Part shown: positions 7,503-15,135 of the stretch, piece after piece
Layout: each line of letters begins with the position of its first letter
Numbering within the stretch: the stretch's first letter is position 1
Assembly: GCA_016124335.1 (NCBI GenBank)
Contig: WGNX01000002.1
Location: forward strand, 1 to 64,000
Reading direction: 5' to 3'
DNA: 64,000 bases
Source of the DNA: Alphaproteobacteria bacterium
GTDB taxonomy: Bacteria > Pseudomonadota > Alphaproteobacteria > CACIAM-22H2
Program-made: the position numbers and the translations under genes
Notes under the pieces: generated by a model
Seen by the model: only the letters and a program-made list of their open reading frames with translations
What the model was told of the DNA's origin: nothing
The model's database searches: none

Positions 7503-8921
7503 TCAAGCGATTCGCGGCAGGATCAGGATCGCTTCGAGGCCGCGCAGCGGCCGGTTGCGCAGGATGACGTCGCCGCCGTGGGCGCGCGCGATGTCGCGCA
7601 CGACCGAAAGCCCGAGACCGGCGCCGCCCGTCTCGCGCGAACGCGACGTTTCGAGTCGCACGAACGGGCGGAAAACTTCCTCCAGCTGGTCGGGCGGAAT
7701 GCCGGGGCCCTCGTCGGTTACCGAAATCTCGATCGTGTCGTCGCGTTCGGCAAGATGCACGTCGGCGTTGCCGCCGTAGGCAAGCGCGTTCTCCACGAGA
7801 TTGGCGATCGCGCGCTTCATGGCGCCGGCACGGCCTTCGATCACGAGGCTGGCCGGGCCGGCATAGGCGACCTTGCGGCCGAGATCGACGCGCTCGTCCA
7901 CGATCGTTTCGACCAGTGCGGCCAGATCGAAGCGTTCGGGCTTCGCTTCGAGCGCGTCTGCCCGCGCGAATTCGAGCGTCTCGGCGATCATGCGTTCCAT
8001 CTCCTCGAGATCGGAGAGCGCCTTCAGCTTCTCGGATTCCTCGCCGATGCCCTCCGCGCGCAGGCGCAGCCGCGTGAGCGGCGTGCGCAGGTCGTGGCTG
8101 ATGGCGGCCAGCAGGCGCGTGCGGTCCTCGACATGGCGCACGAGCTGGCCGCGCATGCGCGCCAGCGCGCTGCCGATCGTACGCACTTCGTTGGGGGCAT
8201 CGGCCATCGCATTGACCTGGGCCTCGAGCCCTGCACCTGCGCGCGCCGCTTCGCCGGCAAGCGCTTCAAGCGGGCGGGCAAGGCGATGTGCCGCCCACCA
8301 AGCGGCAAACGCGCCGACGAGTGCGGCACCGGCCAGCCACGCGCCGAAGACGATCCAGCCCACGCCGATGTCGGACCGGCGCGGACGCACGAGCAGCCAG
8401 CTGCCGTCGGGCCCGCGCACGGCGATGGAGAACGTTCCAGGCACGGCACCGCCGGCGGATTCGCTCCACACCAGATCGTCGGGCGGCACGCGGCGGATAT
8501 GACGCTCGGGCGCCGCGAGTCCGCCGGGCGGAAACGCGAAATCCACTTCGACGCGGAAATTCGGCGGCAATCTTTCGAGGATCGCGCGCAGCAGCCGGCC
8601 GCTGCCCGTGCGGCGCAGACGAAGTTCCTCCGGATAGGCATAGTCGCGCCGCCATTCGGTGATCAGGAACTCCGAACTCGGGCGCGCGCGCAATGCGGCC
8701 TCGCGCTCGCGCGGCGGGCGCGTGAACGTGTCGGCCGTGAGTTCAACGACGGTCTCGACCAGCCAGCGTGCCTGGAAGACCTCCAGTTCCGACGGGCGAA
8801 GCAGCAGCGCGATGCCGACCGCGACGAGCTGGGCAAGGACGAGGCCCACGATCGAGATTGCGGCGATACGTGCGGCGATTCCGTCGAGCCACCGCTTGGC
8901 GCGCGGTGCAACCGGGCTCAC
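7503..8921 (-). CDS. Membrane sensor histidine kinase (EnvZ/CpxA-like)
   Basis: 472 residues from GTG at 8921, overlapping the response-regulator stop as GTGA. Two transmembrane segments (about 18-41 and 189-211) flank a periplasmic sensor of about 145 residues. HAMP (about 212-265), HisKA with phospho-acceptor His276 in LAAISHDLRTPLTRLRLRAE, and HATPase_c with N, G1 (DEGPGIPP) and G2 (GAGLGLSVVRDIA) boxes follow. It phosphorylates the co-transcribed OmpR-type regulator. The divergent gene at 9809 encodes a CpxP/Spy-like periplasmic protein, so sensing of envelope stress is plausible (inference from architecture). The signal is unknown. Confidence 0.9.
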   Translation of the reverse strand: MSPVAPRAKRWLDGIAARIAAISIVGLVLAQLVAVGIALLLRPSELEVFQARWLVETVVELTADTFTRPPREREAALRARPSSEFLITEWRRDYAYPEELRLRRTGSGRLLRAILERLPPNFRVEVDFAFPPGGLAAPERHIRRVPPDDLVWSESAGGAVPGTFSIAVRGPDGSWLLVRPRRSDIGVGWIVFGAWLAGAALVGAFAAWWAAHRLARPLEALAGEAARAGAGLEAQVNAMADAPNEVRTIGSALARMRGQLVRHVEDRTRLLAAISHDLRTPLTRLRLRAEGIGEESEKLKALSDLEEMERMIAETLEFARADALEAKPERFDLAALVETIVDERVDLGRKVAYAGPASLVIEGRAGAMKRAIANLVENALAYGGNADVHLAERDDTIEISVTDEGPGIPPDQLEEVFRPFVRLETSRSRETGGAGLGLSVVRDIARAHGGDVILRNRPLRGLEAILILPRIA

Positions 8922-9637
8922 GAAGCGTTCTCGACGTCGAGCGAGAACATGTAGCCGCCGTTGCGCACCGTGCGGATGATTTCCGGCTTGGCGGGATCGA
9001 TCTCGATCTTGCGGCGCAGGCGCATGACCGCCACATCGATCGAGCGGTCGAAGAGCTGGGCCTGTCGGCCGCGCGCAAGGTCGAGCAGCTGTTCGCGGCT
9101 CAGAACGCGCTGCGGGCGCTCGACGAAGGCGGCGAGCAGGTCGAACTCGGCGTCGGTCGTCGGCACGAGCGCGCCGTCGGGCCGGCGCAGTTCGCGCTTC
9201 TGCACGTCGACGATCCAGCCCGCGAAACGGAAGTACGGGATTTTCGAAACCTCGGGGGCACGTTCGGCCGTGCGGCGCAGGACCGCGCGGATGCGCGCCA
9301 GCAGCTCGCGCGGGCTGAAAGGCTTGGTCAGATAATCGTCCGCGCCGATCTCGAGCCCGACGATGCGGTCGGTCTCGCTGCCGCGCGCGGTCAGCATCAG
9401 GATCGGCAGGTCGGTCGACTTGCGGAGCCGGCGCGCGATCGAGATTCCGTCCTCGCCCGGCAGCATGAGGTCGAGCACGACGAGATCGAAACGGCCGGCG
9501 GCCATCGCTTCATCGGCTTCCTTCCCGTCGCCCGCCGCGGTGACGCGAAGGCCGTTCTCGGTCAGGAAGCGCGCGACGAGCCGGCGGATCTCGCGATCGT
9601 CGTCGACGACAAGGATGTGGGGCGTGCGGGCGTTCAT
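8918..9637 (-). CDS. OmpR-family response regulator
   Basis: 239 residues from ATG at 9637, where MNARTPHILVVDDDREIRRL begins. A longer frame reaching 10372 runs antisense through the Spy-like gene and is rejected. The receiver domain has the acidic pocket at Asp12-14, phospho-acceptor Asp56 in LVVLDLMLPGEDG, a switch Thr in ILMLTARG and Lys in YLTKPFSPREL. A winged-helix Trans_reg_C domain (about 140-235) ends in RTVRNGGYMFSLDV. It heads the long minus-strand run. An inverted repeat 50-66 bases upstream of the start is a candidate autoregulatory site. Confidence 0.9.
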   Translation of the reverse strand: MNARTPHILVVDDDREIRRLVARFLTENGLRVTAAGDGKEADEAMAAGRFDLVVLDLMLPGEDGISIARRLRKSTDLPILMLTARGSETDRIVGLEIGADDYLTKPFSPRELLARIRAVLRRTAERAPEVSKIPYFRFAGWIVDVQKRELRRPDGALVPTTDAEFDLLAAFVERPQRVLSREQLLDLARGRQAQLFDRSIDVAVMRLRRKIEIDPAKPEIIRTVRNGGYMFSLDVENAS

Positions 9638-9686
9638 CTTGGGCCCGATATTAGCGGCGCGCCGCGCGCCGCGGTACGCCCACGGT

Positions 9687-9703
9687 TGTAACTGCGGGTT
9701 ACA
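9687..9703. promoter_or_regulatory. Inverted repeat TGTAAC-N5-GTTACA in the divergent RR/Spy promoter
   Basis: Perfect 6-bp arms with a 5-base spacer (TGTAACTGCGGGTTACA) lie between the response regulator (start 9637) and the Spy/CpxP-like gene (start 9809). The half-sites resemble the GTAAA-N5-GTAAA CpxR box, but here they are inverted rather than direct. A site for the adjacent OmpR-type regulator controlling both directions is the simplest reading (inference). Confidence 0.4.
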
Positions 9704-9808
9704 CGAAGAAACGCTTCGGACATAGCCGTGCCGCGTTGTGCGGATAGGTAAGGCGCAACGGCGCGAGGCGGTCTTCGTTTCGCCCGATTCCGACAGGAGC
9801 GATCCACC

Positions 9809-10330
9809 ATGAAGAAGTATGCGATCCCCGTGCTGCTCGCGGCCAGTCTCGCAGGTCCCGCATTCGCGCAAGCGCCTGCCCCGCAGGCCGACGTGACGCT
9901 GGCACCGCCGGCCCATCGGCAGATGCATCGAGCGCACGATTCCGGCGGGCCGATGGCCCGCGCGTGCGGCGATGCCGACGCAAGACTTTCCGCGCGGCTG
10001 GCCTACATGGAAACCAGCCTGAAGCTGAAGCCCGAACAGATGCCGGCCTTCGACGCGTTCGCGCGCGACAGCCGTGCGGCGCGCGAACCGATGAAGCAGT
10101 TGTGCGACGGCCCGCCCGCGCGCCCCGCCCGCGGCGATGTTTCGGCCTTCCTTGCCGCGCGCGAGCGCTTCGCCAAGGCGATGGCCGACTCGCTGGGCAT
10201 CCTGCGCCCGGCCGTCGAGCGCTTCCAGTCTGTCCTGGACGATGCGCAGAAATCGACATTCGCGCGCGCGTTCATGATGTGGCAGGGCGGCATGCGCGAC
10301 GGCCACGACCGCGGCCGTTCGCGTCACTGA
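9809..10330 (+). CDS. Spy/CpxP-family periplasmic protein (LTXXQ type)
   Basis: 173 residues with a Sec signal peptide (ends near AFAQ, about residue 20) and a good ribosome site (AGGAG eight bases before ATG). The mature protein is helical, and LKLKPEQMPAFDAF (about 69-82) is a variant of the LTxxQ motif of CpxP, Spy and zinc-resistance-associated proteins. A second amphipathic helical part lies at about 118-165. Cys52 and Cys97 could form a disulfide. Family members are periplasmic chaperones or negative regulators of Cpx-type kinases. It is divergent from the kinase/regulator pair, the same geometry as E. coli cpxP/cpxRA. Its stop overlaps the convergent SGNH gene by seven bases. Confidence 0.75.
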   Translation: MKKYAIPVLLAASLAGPAFAQAPAPQADVTLAPPAHRQMHRAHDSGGPMARACGDADARLSARLAYMETSLKLKPEQMPAFDAFARDSRAAREPMKQLCDGPPARPARGDVSAFLAARERFAKAMADSLGILRPAVERFQSVLDDAQKSTFARAFMMWQGGMRDGHDRGRSRH

Positions 10331-11340
10331 GCGAGCATCGCTTTGACCTGCGGCGCCAGGCACGCGGCCCAAGCCGCGTGCCTGGCCGCCGTCGGATGAC
10401 CGACGCCGCCCAGACGCAGGGTCGGGTCACGCTCGAACTCGGGCTTGCGGCAGTCGGCGTATCGGATGCCGCGCGTTTCCAACTCGGTGATCAGCCAGTC
10501 CGGCGCGTCGGCCAAGAGCATCACGAGGAATTTCTGGCCGCTCTTTGCGGCCGTATCGGCCATTGCCGCGACCAACCGTTCGGTTGCCGGACGCGCCATG
10601 TCGCCGCGCGCGCGGAAAACGAATCGCTCCCATGCATGATGCAGTTCGGTCACGAGCGACAGGCGCATCTCCAGCGGCCACGCCGGAATGGCCCCGCCGG
10701 CATGGCGTACCAGCCCGTCCGTCGACGGCGTCACGTGCGGTGGCACGACGTTGTGCCCTTCCGGATCGCGAAGGGCACGCACCCATCCCAGCGGCGCGAC
10801 GTTGCGGTACTGATGATCGCCGAAAAAGCCGTAGACGGTCAGCTTCGGCGGGTCGGCCGCGCGCGCTTCCATCACGAGCAGCGACTGGTAGGTGCCGTAA
10901 CCGCCCACGCCGAGATTCTCGAAATCCACGCCTGGCATTTCCTCGCCCAGCCGCCAGACATAGGTTTCGCTGTCGGCGACGCCATAGCCCTGCGTGATCG
11001 AATCGCCGACCACGTCCACGCGCGGCGCGCCTTGCGGGGGAACTGGATCGGGCCTGCTCGCGCGCTGGCGGTTGGGCCAGAACGTCATCGGCACGTTGCC
11101 GGCTTCGTTGGACGGGAAGATGCCCGGCCGGTTGCGCCAGCCAAAATGGCCGTCCGGTTCGCTCCAGCGGCCGCCGGCGGGCGGATCGAAGCGCGTGGGG
11201 GCATGGCCCGCGATCCGCAGGGCAGCTTCCGCTGCACCAAGCGACAGCAGCAACGTCACGACGAACAGCAGGGCGTTTTTCAATGCAAACCCTTGAAAAT
11301 TGGGCGTGGTCCGCGCTGGCTTGCGGGGGCTAATCCGCAT
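10324..11340 (-). CDS. SGNH/GDSL-type hydrolase, membrane-anchored
   Basis: 338 residues if translation starts at ATG 11340. A TTG at 11283, preceded by AAGGG six bases upstream, would give a shorter protein starting directly at the hydrophobic segment KNALLFVVTLLLSLGAAEA; either is possible. Block I of the SGNH fold is VDVVGDSITQGYGV (catalytic Ser), Gly and Asn blocks are at NLGVGGYGTYQ, and GGVGHPTAARHAAWA supplies the C-terminal His. It is probably an extracytoplasmic esterase or acyltransferase-like enzyme. It is divergent from the SxtJ-like, DUF5989 and carbamoyltransferase genes and may modify the same product (inference). Confidence 0.75.
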   Translation of the reverse strand: MRISPRKPARTTPNFQGFALKNALLFVVTLLLSLGAAEAALRIAGHAPTRFDPPAGGRWSEPDGHFGWRNRPGIFPSNEAGNVPMTFWPNRQRASRPDPVPPQGAPRVDVVGDSITQGYGVADSETYVWRLGEEMPGVDFENLGVGGYGTYQSLLVMEARAADPPKLTVYGFFGDHQYRNVAPLGWVRALRDPEGHNVVPPHVTPSTDGLVRHAGGAIPAWPLEMRLSLVTELHHAWERFVFRARGDMARPATERLVAAMADTAAKSGQKFLVMLLADAPDWLITELETRGIRYADCRKPEFERDPTLRLGGVGHPTAARHAAWAACLAPQVKAMLAQ

Positions 11341-11381
11341 AGGATGCGGCCCCCGAATCCGAGATTCTATAGCGCACCCGC

Positions 11382-11816
11382 ATGAGCCGTCTGCAAGGAC
11401 TTCACGAGGATTTCGACCGCGAGGAAAAGCTCGTCGGATCCACCGACCGGAACTTCGGTTTCGTCTTCGCGGGATTCTGCGCGTTGGTGGGGACGGTCAA
11501 GTTCTTCAGCGGCCATCCCTGGATGGCGTACTGGTTTGCGGCTTCGGCGGCATTTCTGGCTGCGGCATTGATCTATCCGCGCCTGCTGGCGCCTGCAAAC
11601 CGGTTGTGGACGAAGCTTGGCCTGCTGCTTTACCACGTGATGAATCCGCTCGTGATGGGCCTTCTGTTTTTCACCGTCATCACACCCATGGCGCTGGTGG
11701 CGCGGGCGTTGGGCAAGGATTTCCTGCGCATGCGCCGCGATCCGGCCGCGACAAGCTACTGGATCTTTCGCGATCCGCCGGGCCCCGCGCCCGATACGAT
11801 GAAACGTCAATTCTGA
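11382..11816 (+). CDS. SxtJ-like small membrane protein
   Basis: 144 residues. A charged N-terminus (LHEDFDREEKL) is followed by hydrophobic segments at about residues 28-44, 48-66 and 76-105, including the conserved-looking stretch NRLWTKLGLLLYHVMNPLVMG. A C-terminal tail (RRDPAATSYWIFRDPPGP) follows. This matches membrane proteins named SxtJ after the saxitoxin cluster, which regularly precede a NodU-type carbamoyltransferase. No biochemical function is established. No clear ribosome site precedes the ATG, and two GANTC sites (11355-11359, 11363-11367) lie in the short upstream region. It is the first gene of a three-gene unit. Confidence 0.7.
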   Translation: MSRLQGLHEDFDREEKLVGSTDRNFGFVFAGFCALVGTVKFFSGHPWMAYWFAASAAFLAAALIYPRLLAPANRLWTKLGLLLYHVMNPLVMGLLFFTVITPMALVARALGKDFLRMRRDPAATSYWIFRDPPGPAPDTMKRQF

Positions 11817-11829
11817 AGGAACGGTCGCT

Positions 11830-11982
11830 ATGCTTTCGCTCGCGCGCGAACTCTGGGAGTTCATGAAGGTCCGCAAGAAGTTCTGGCTTCTGCCCATTAT
11901 CTTGATGATGGCGGTATTCGGCGGCCTCATCGTGCTGACGAAGGGTTCCGCGATCGCGCCGTTCATCTACACGATCTTCTAG
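11830..11982 (+). CDS. DUF5989-type 50-residue membrane peptide
   Basis: A 50-residue ORF beginning MLSLARELWEFMKVRKKFWL, with one transmembrane segment (about 19-38) and the ending FIYTIF. A possible ribosome site (GAAGGA, 11813-11818) lies about 11 bases upstream. The layout (amphipathic start, RKKFWL, single hydrophobic helix) is that of DUF5989 peptides found between SxtJ-like proteins and carbamoyltransferases. It starts 13 bases after the SxtJ-like stop and ends nine bases before the carbamoyltransferase start, so co-translation is likely. The function is unknown. It may dock the cytosolic carbamoyltransferase to the membrane (speculation). Confidence 0.75.
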   Translation: MLSLARELWEFMKVRKKFWLLPIILMMAVFGGLIVLTKGSAIAPFIYTIF

Positions 11983-11991
11983 GGCGGGCGG

Positions 11992-13827
11992 ATGCGCATC
12001 CTCGGGCTATCGGCTTTCTATCATGACTCGGCGGCGGCCCTCGTCGTCGACGGGAAGATCATGGCGGCCGCCCAGGAAGAACGCTTCACACGCAAGAAGC
12101 ACGACAGCCGGTTTCCTTCGAACGCGATCGCGTATTGCCTCGAGGCGGGCGGGAGTTCGGCGGGCGACATCGACCATGTCGTCTTCTATGACAAGCCGTT
12201 CCTGAAATTCGAACGGCTGCTCGAGACGTATCTATCCTTCGCGCCTCGCGGCTTCCGTTCGTTCCGCATGGCGATCCCCGTCTGGCTCAAGGAGAAGCTC
12301 TTCCAGAAGCAGCTTCTCGGCGACGAGTTGAAGGCGGCGGCACCGGAATTCGAATGGGAGTCGAAGCTCCTGTTCGCCGAGCACCACCAGAGCCACGCCG
12401 CATCGGCCTTCTTCCCCTCGCCGTTCGAGGAAGCGCTGGTTCTCACGATGGACGGCGTGGGCGAGTGGGCGACGACGTCGGTGGGAATCGGGCGCGGCAA
12501 TTCGCTCGAGATGGTGCGCGAGATCCATTTTCCGCACTCGCTTGGCCTGCTCTATTCGGCCTTCACCTATTACACCGGCTTCAAGGTGAACTCGGGCGAG
12601 TACAAGGTGATGGGGCTTGCGCCCTACGGCGAGCCGCGATTTGCCAAGCTGATCTTCGATCATCTCGTCGACCTGAAGCCGGACGGCTCGTTCCGGCTCA
12701 ACATGGATTATTTCGACTATTGCACCGGCCTGACGATGACGAACGCGAAGTTCGATGCATTGTTCGGCGGGCCACCGCGCAGGGCCGAACAGCTGCTGGA
12801 CCAGCGGCACATGGATCTTGCCGCCTCGGTGCAGGCGGCCCTTGAAGAAGTGGTGCTGCGCCTGACGCGCGCGCTGCAGGCCGAAACCGGCCTCAAGAAC
12901 CTGTGCCTTGCCGGCGGTGTGGCGCTCAACTGCGTGGCCAACGGAAAGATCCTGCGCGACGGCAAATGGTCGAATGTATGGATCCAGCCCGCGTCGGGCG
13001 ATGCGGGCGGTGCCCTGGGCGCCGCGCTGGCTGGCTATCACATCTTCAAGGGCGGTGCCCGCACGGCCGACGGCCGCAAGGACACGATGGCCGGCAGCTA
13101 CCTGGGCCCCGCCTTCGAGCAGGCCGAAATCGAGCGTCGCCTGACGGCAGCCGGTGCGAAGTTCGAGGTGCTGACCGACGGCGAATTGACGGCGCGTGCA
13201 TCCACCGACCTTGCCGACGGACTGGCGCTGGGCTGGTTCCAGGGGCGCATGGAGTTCGGCCCGCGCGCGCTGGGCGGCCGCTCGATCCTGGGCGACGCGC
13301 GCAGCCCGTCGATGCAGAAGATGCTGAACCTCAAGGTCAAGTACCGCGAGAGCTTCAGGCCGTTCGCGCCCTCGGTGCTGCGCGAGGATGTCGCCGACTG
13401 GTTCGAGATCGACAGCGATTCGCCCTACATGCTGCTCGTTGCCGACGTGCGCAAGGAGCGCCGCCGCGCGATGACGGCCGAGGAGCAGAAGCTCTTCGGC
13501 ATCGACAAGCTGAACGTGCCGCGCTCGGAAATCCCCGCCGTCACGCACGTCGATTATTCCGCGCGCATCCAGACCGTCCATGCCGACACGAATGCGCGCT
13601 ATCACGCGCTCATTTCGGCGTTCAAGGCGAAGACCGGCTGCCCCGTCATCGTCAACACCAGCTTCAACGTGCGCGGCGAGCCGATCGTCGGTTCGCCCGA
13701 GGACGCGTTCCGCTGCTTCATGGGCTCGGAAATCGAGCGTCTGGCGGTGGGCAACTGCTACCTGGTCAAGGACCGGCAGGACCCCGCCCTCAAGCGCGAT
13801 TACAAGGACGCTTTCGAGCTCGACTAG
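11992..13827 (+). CDS. NodU/CmcH-family carbamoyltransferase
   Basis: 611 residues. The N-terminal Kae1-like domain (about 1-360) shows the metal-binding His motif EHHQSHAASAF (His131, His135), MDGVGEW and LAGGVALNCVANGK. The C-terminal carbamoyltransferase domain (about 385-575) carries RMEFGPRALGGRSIL and NTSFNVRGEPIV. Family members transfer a carbamoyl group from carbamoyl phosphate, through carbamoyl-AMP, to a hydroxyl of an acceptor such as a nodulation factor, aminoglycoside, cephem or saxitoxin. The acceptor here is unknown. No peptide synthetase or polyketide synthase is nearby, so a surface sugar or small polar metabolite is more likely (inference). Co-transcribed with the SxtJ-like and DUF5989 genes. 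Confidence 0.9.
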   Translation: MRILGLSAFYHDSAAALVVDGKIMAAAQEERFTRKKHDSRFPSNAIAYCLEAGGSSAGDIDHVVFYDKPFLKFERLLETYLSFAPRGFRSFRMAIPVWLKEKLFQKQLLGDELKAAAPEFEWESKLLFAEHHQSHAASAFFPSPFEEALVLTMDGVGEWATTSVGIGRGNSLEMVREIHFPHSLGLLYSAFTYYTGFKVNSGEYKVMGLAPYGEPRFAKLIFDHLVDLKPDGSFRLNMDYFDYCTGLTMTNAKFDALFGGPPRRAEQLLDQRHMDLAASVQAALEEVVLRLTRALQAETGLKNLCLAGGVALNCVANGKILRDGKWSNVWIQPASGDAGGALGAALAGYHIFKGGARTADGRKDTMAGSYLGPAFEQAEIERRLTAAGAKFEVLTDGELTARASTDLADGLALGWFQGRMEFGPRALGGRSILGDARSPSMQKMLNLKVKYRESFRPFAPSVLREDVADWFEIDSDSPYMLLVADVRKERRRAMTAEEQKLFGIDKLNVPRSEIPAVTHVDYSARIQTVHADTNARYHALISAFKAKTGCPVIVNTSFNVRGEPIVGSPEDAFRCFMGSEIERLAVGNCYLVKDRQDPALKRDYKDAFELD

Positions 13828-13882
13828 CTTCCGCGGCGGATCGACGTATACTTTTCGCGTCCCCGAGTCGAACCGGCAGGCG

Positions 13883-14278
13883 ATGAAGAAGACGCCCGAT
13901 CCCAAGGCCGACATGTACGTCGCGAAGGCCAAGCGCTTCCGTCAGCGCGCCTTGGGCTTTCGGCATACGCTCGCGCGCGACGATCTGACGCGCGCCCACC
14001 GGCTCGAACTCGAGCAGATGGTCACAAATCTTGAAGGGGCGGCGCGCCAGCTCGAACGCATGGCAGGCGGCGAGAAATTCGATGTCGACGCCGAATTGAC
14101 CGAGGTGCGCACGCTCAAGGCGGGCGGGGCGTCCGGCGCGGATGCCGCGGCGGCCCGTTTCATGGCCAATGCCCGGAAATTCGCGGCCGCGAAGGGGGCG
14201 GGCGGCACAAAAGCCGCGCCCGCGCCGAGCCGGATGGCCCCGCGATCGGCAAAATTCGCAAGGCGCGACGGGCGTTAG
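13883..14278 (+). CDS. Hypothetical small basic helical protein
   Basis: 131 residues from ATG 13883 (MKKTPDPKADMYVAKAKRFR), with a weak purine-rich stretch (GGCAGGCG) just before it. No signal peptide or membrane segment is seen. Residues 10-75 are strongly charged and probably a helical hairpin (RFRQRALGFRHTLARDDL, then RLELEQMVTNLEGAARQLER). The C-terminus is Ala/Gly/Lys/Arg-rich and probably disordered. I do not recognise a family. It lies 55 bases after the carbamoyltransferase on the same strand and could be co-transcribed, but nothing ties it functionally to either neighbour. Confidence 0.6.
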   Translation: MKKTPDPKADMYVAKAKRFRQRALGFRHTLARDDLTRAHRLELEQMVTNLEGAARQLERMAGGEKFDVDAELTEVRTLKAGGASGADAAAARFMANARKFAAAKGAGGTKAAPAPSRMAPRSAKFARRDGR

Positions 14279-14284
14279 CCGGGA

Positions 14285-14316
14285 CTTGATGGCCGGCAGG
14301 GCGATCGCCATATAAT
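14285..14316 (+). promoter_or_regulatory. Candidate promoter (sigma-70 / RpoH-like) for hsp20
   Basis: A perfect TATAAT lies at 14311-14316 and TTGATG at 14286-14291 (spacer 19). Overlapping it, CTTG at 14285-14288 and CCATAT at 14308-14313 resemble the alphaproteobacterial RpoH pattern (CTTG, about 17-18 bases, CYTATNT). The start site would fall about 70 bases before the Hsp20 start. Heat-shock control is inferred from the gene and the motif; spacing to either consensus is slightly long. Confidence 0.4.
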
Positions 14317-14392
14317 CGGCATGGGAATCGCCCGATCGGGGGTTTCCGGACCTATGCGCAACCGGCATTGCTCGACGGGAGGGTGCCAGACG

Positions 14393-14842
14393 ATGTCCCG
14401 CCTATCCTTGTTCAACAACCCGCTTCTGCTGGGCTTCGACGAGTTCGAGCGCACGCTCGACCGCATCGCCAAGCATTCCGGCGAAGGCTATCCGCCCTAC
14501 AACATCGAGCAGACCGGCGAAAGCGGCCTGCGCATCACGCTTGCCGTGGCCGGGTTCGGTCTCGACGATCTTTCGATCACGGTCGAGAACAACCAGCTGT
14601 GCGTGCGCGGCAAGCAGGCCGACGATCCGGATCGGGTTTTCCTCCATCGCGGCATCGCCGCTCGCCAGTTCCAGCGGAGTTTCGTCCTTGCCGACGGGAT
14701 CGAGGTCGCGGGCTCGACGCTCGACAACGGCCTGCTGCACATCGATCTCGTGCGGCCATTGGCCGAACCCAAGGCGCGCTCGATCCCGATCAATGCCGGT
14801 GCGGGCTCCGCCCCGCGCGGCAAGACGATCGAACACGGCTAG
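14393..14842 (+). CDS. Hsp20 small heat-shock protein (IbpA-like)
   Basis: 149 residues from ATG 14393, chosen because GGGAGGG at 14378-14384 is a good ribosome site; an in-frame ATG at 14321 lacks one. The N-terminus (MSRLSLFNNPLLLGFDEFER) is that of the class A alphaproteobacterial sHsps. The alpha-crystallin domain spans about 37-130, with the YPPYNIEQTGES entry, RGIAARQFQRSFVLADGIEV, and the C-terminal anchoring motif reduced to SIPIN (I-x-I). It is an ATP-independent holdase. The DUF1150 gene follows 14 bases downstream, the usual alphaproteobacterial pair. Confidence 0.9.
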   Translation: MSRLSLFNNPLLLGFDEFERTLDRIAKHSGEGYPPYNIEQTGESGLRITLAVAGFGLDDLSITVENNQLCVRGKQADDPDRVFLHRGIAARQFQRSFVLADGIEVAGSTLDNGLLHIDLVRPLAEPKARSIPINAGAGSAPRGKTIEHG

Positions 14843-14856
14843 AAGGAGGCGCGACC

Positions 14857-15108
14857 ATGCAGACCGGACGCGACCGTACAGGCGGGCTTTCACCCGAGGA
14901 TTTTGCGGCGCTGGGCGTGCAAGGCATTGCCTATGTGCGCCGCGTGCTCGAGCGCGTCGATGCCAAGGCCGGCGCCAAGGGCGGCGAACCCATCGTCGTC
15001 TTCGCGATCCATTCGGCCGACGGCGAGCGTATCGGCGGCGCGCCGTCGCGCGATCTCGCTTTTGCGGCGGTCCGCCAGCACGGGCTCGAGCCCGTCGACG
15101 CGCACTGA
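14857..15108 (+). CDS. DUF1150 family protein
   Basis: 83 residues from ATG 14857, preceded by a strong ribosome site (AAGGAGG, 14843-14849). The family motif region LSPEDFAALGVQGIAYVR, then VFAIHSADGERIG, is present. DUF1150 proteins are small cytoplasmic alphaproteobacterial proteins, often placed after hsp20 as here. A role in heat-shock regulation is inferred from context only. The C-terminal half (GAPSRDLAFAAVRQHGLEPV) looks like a folded alpha/beta element. It ends 27 bases from the convergent ptsN. Confidence 0.8.
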   Translation: MQTGRDRTGGLSPEDFAALGVQGIAYVRRVLERVDAKAGAKGGEPIVVFAIHSADGERIGGAPSRDLAFAAVRQHGLEPVDAH

Positions 15109-15135
15109 AAACCGGGTAACGCGGCCCGCCGCCGT

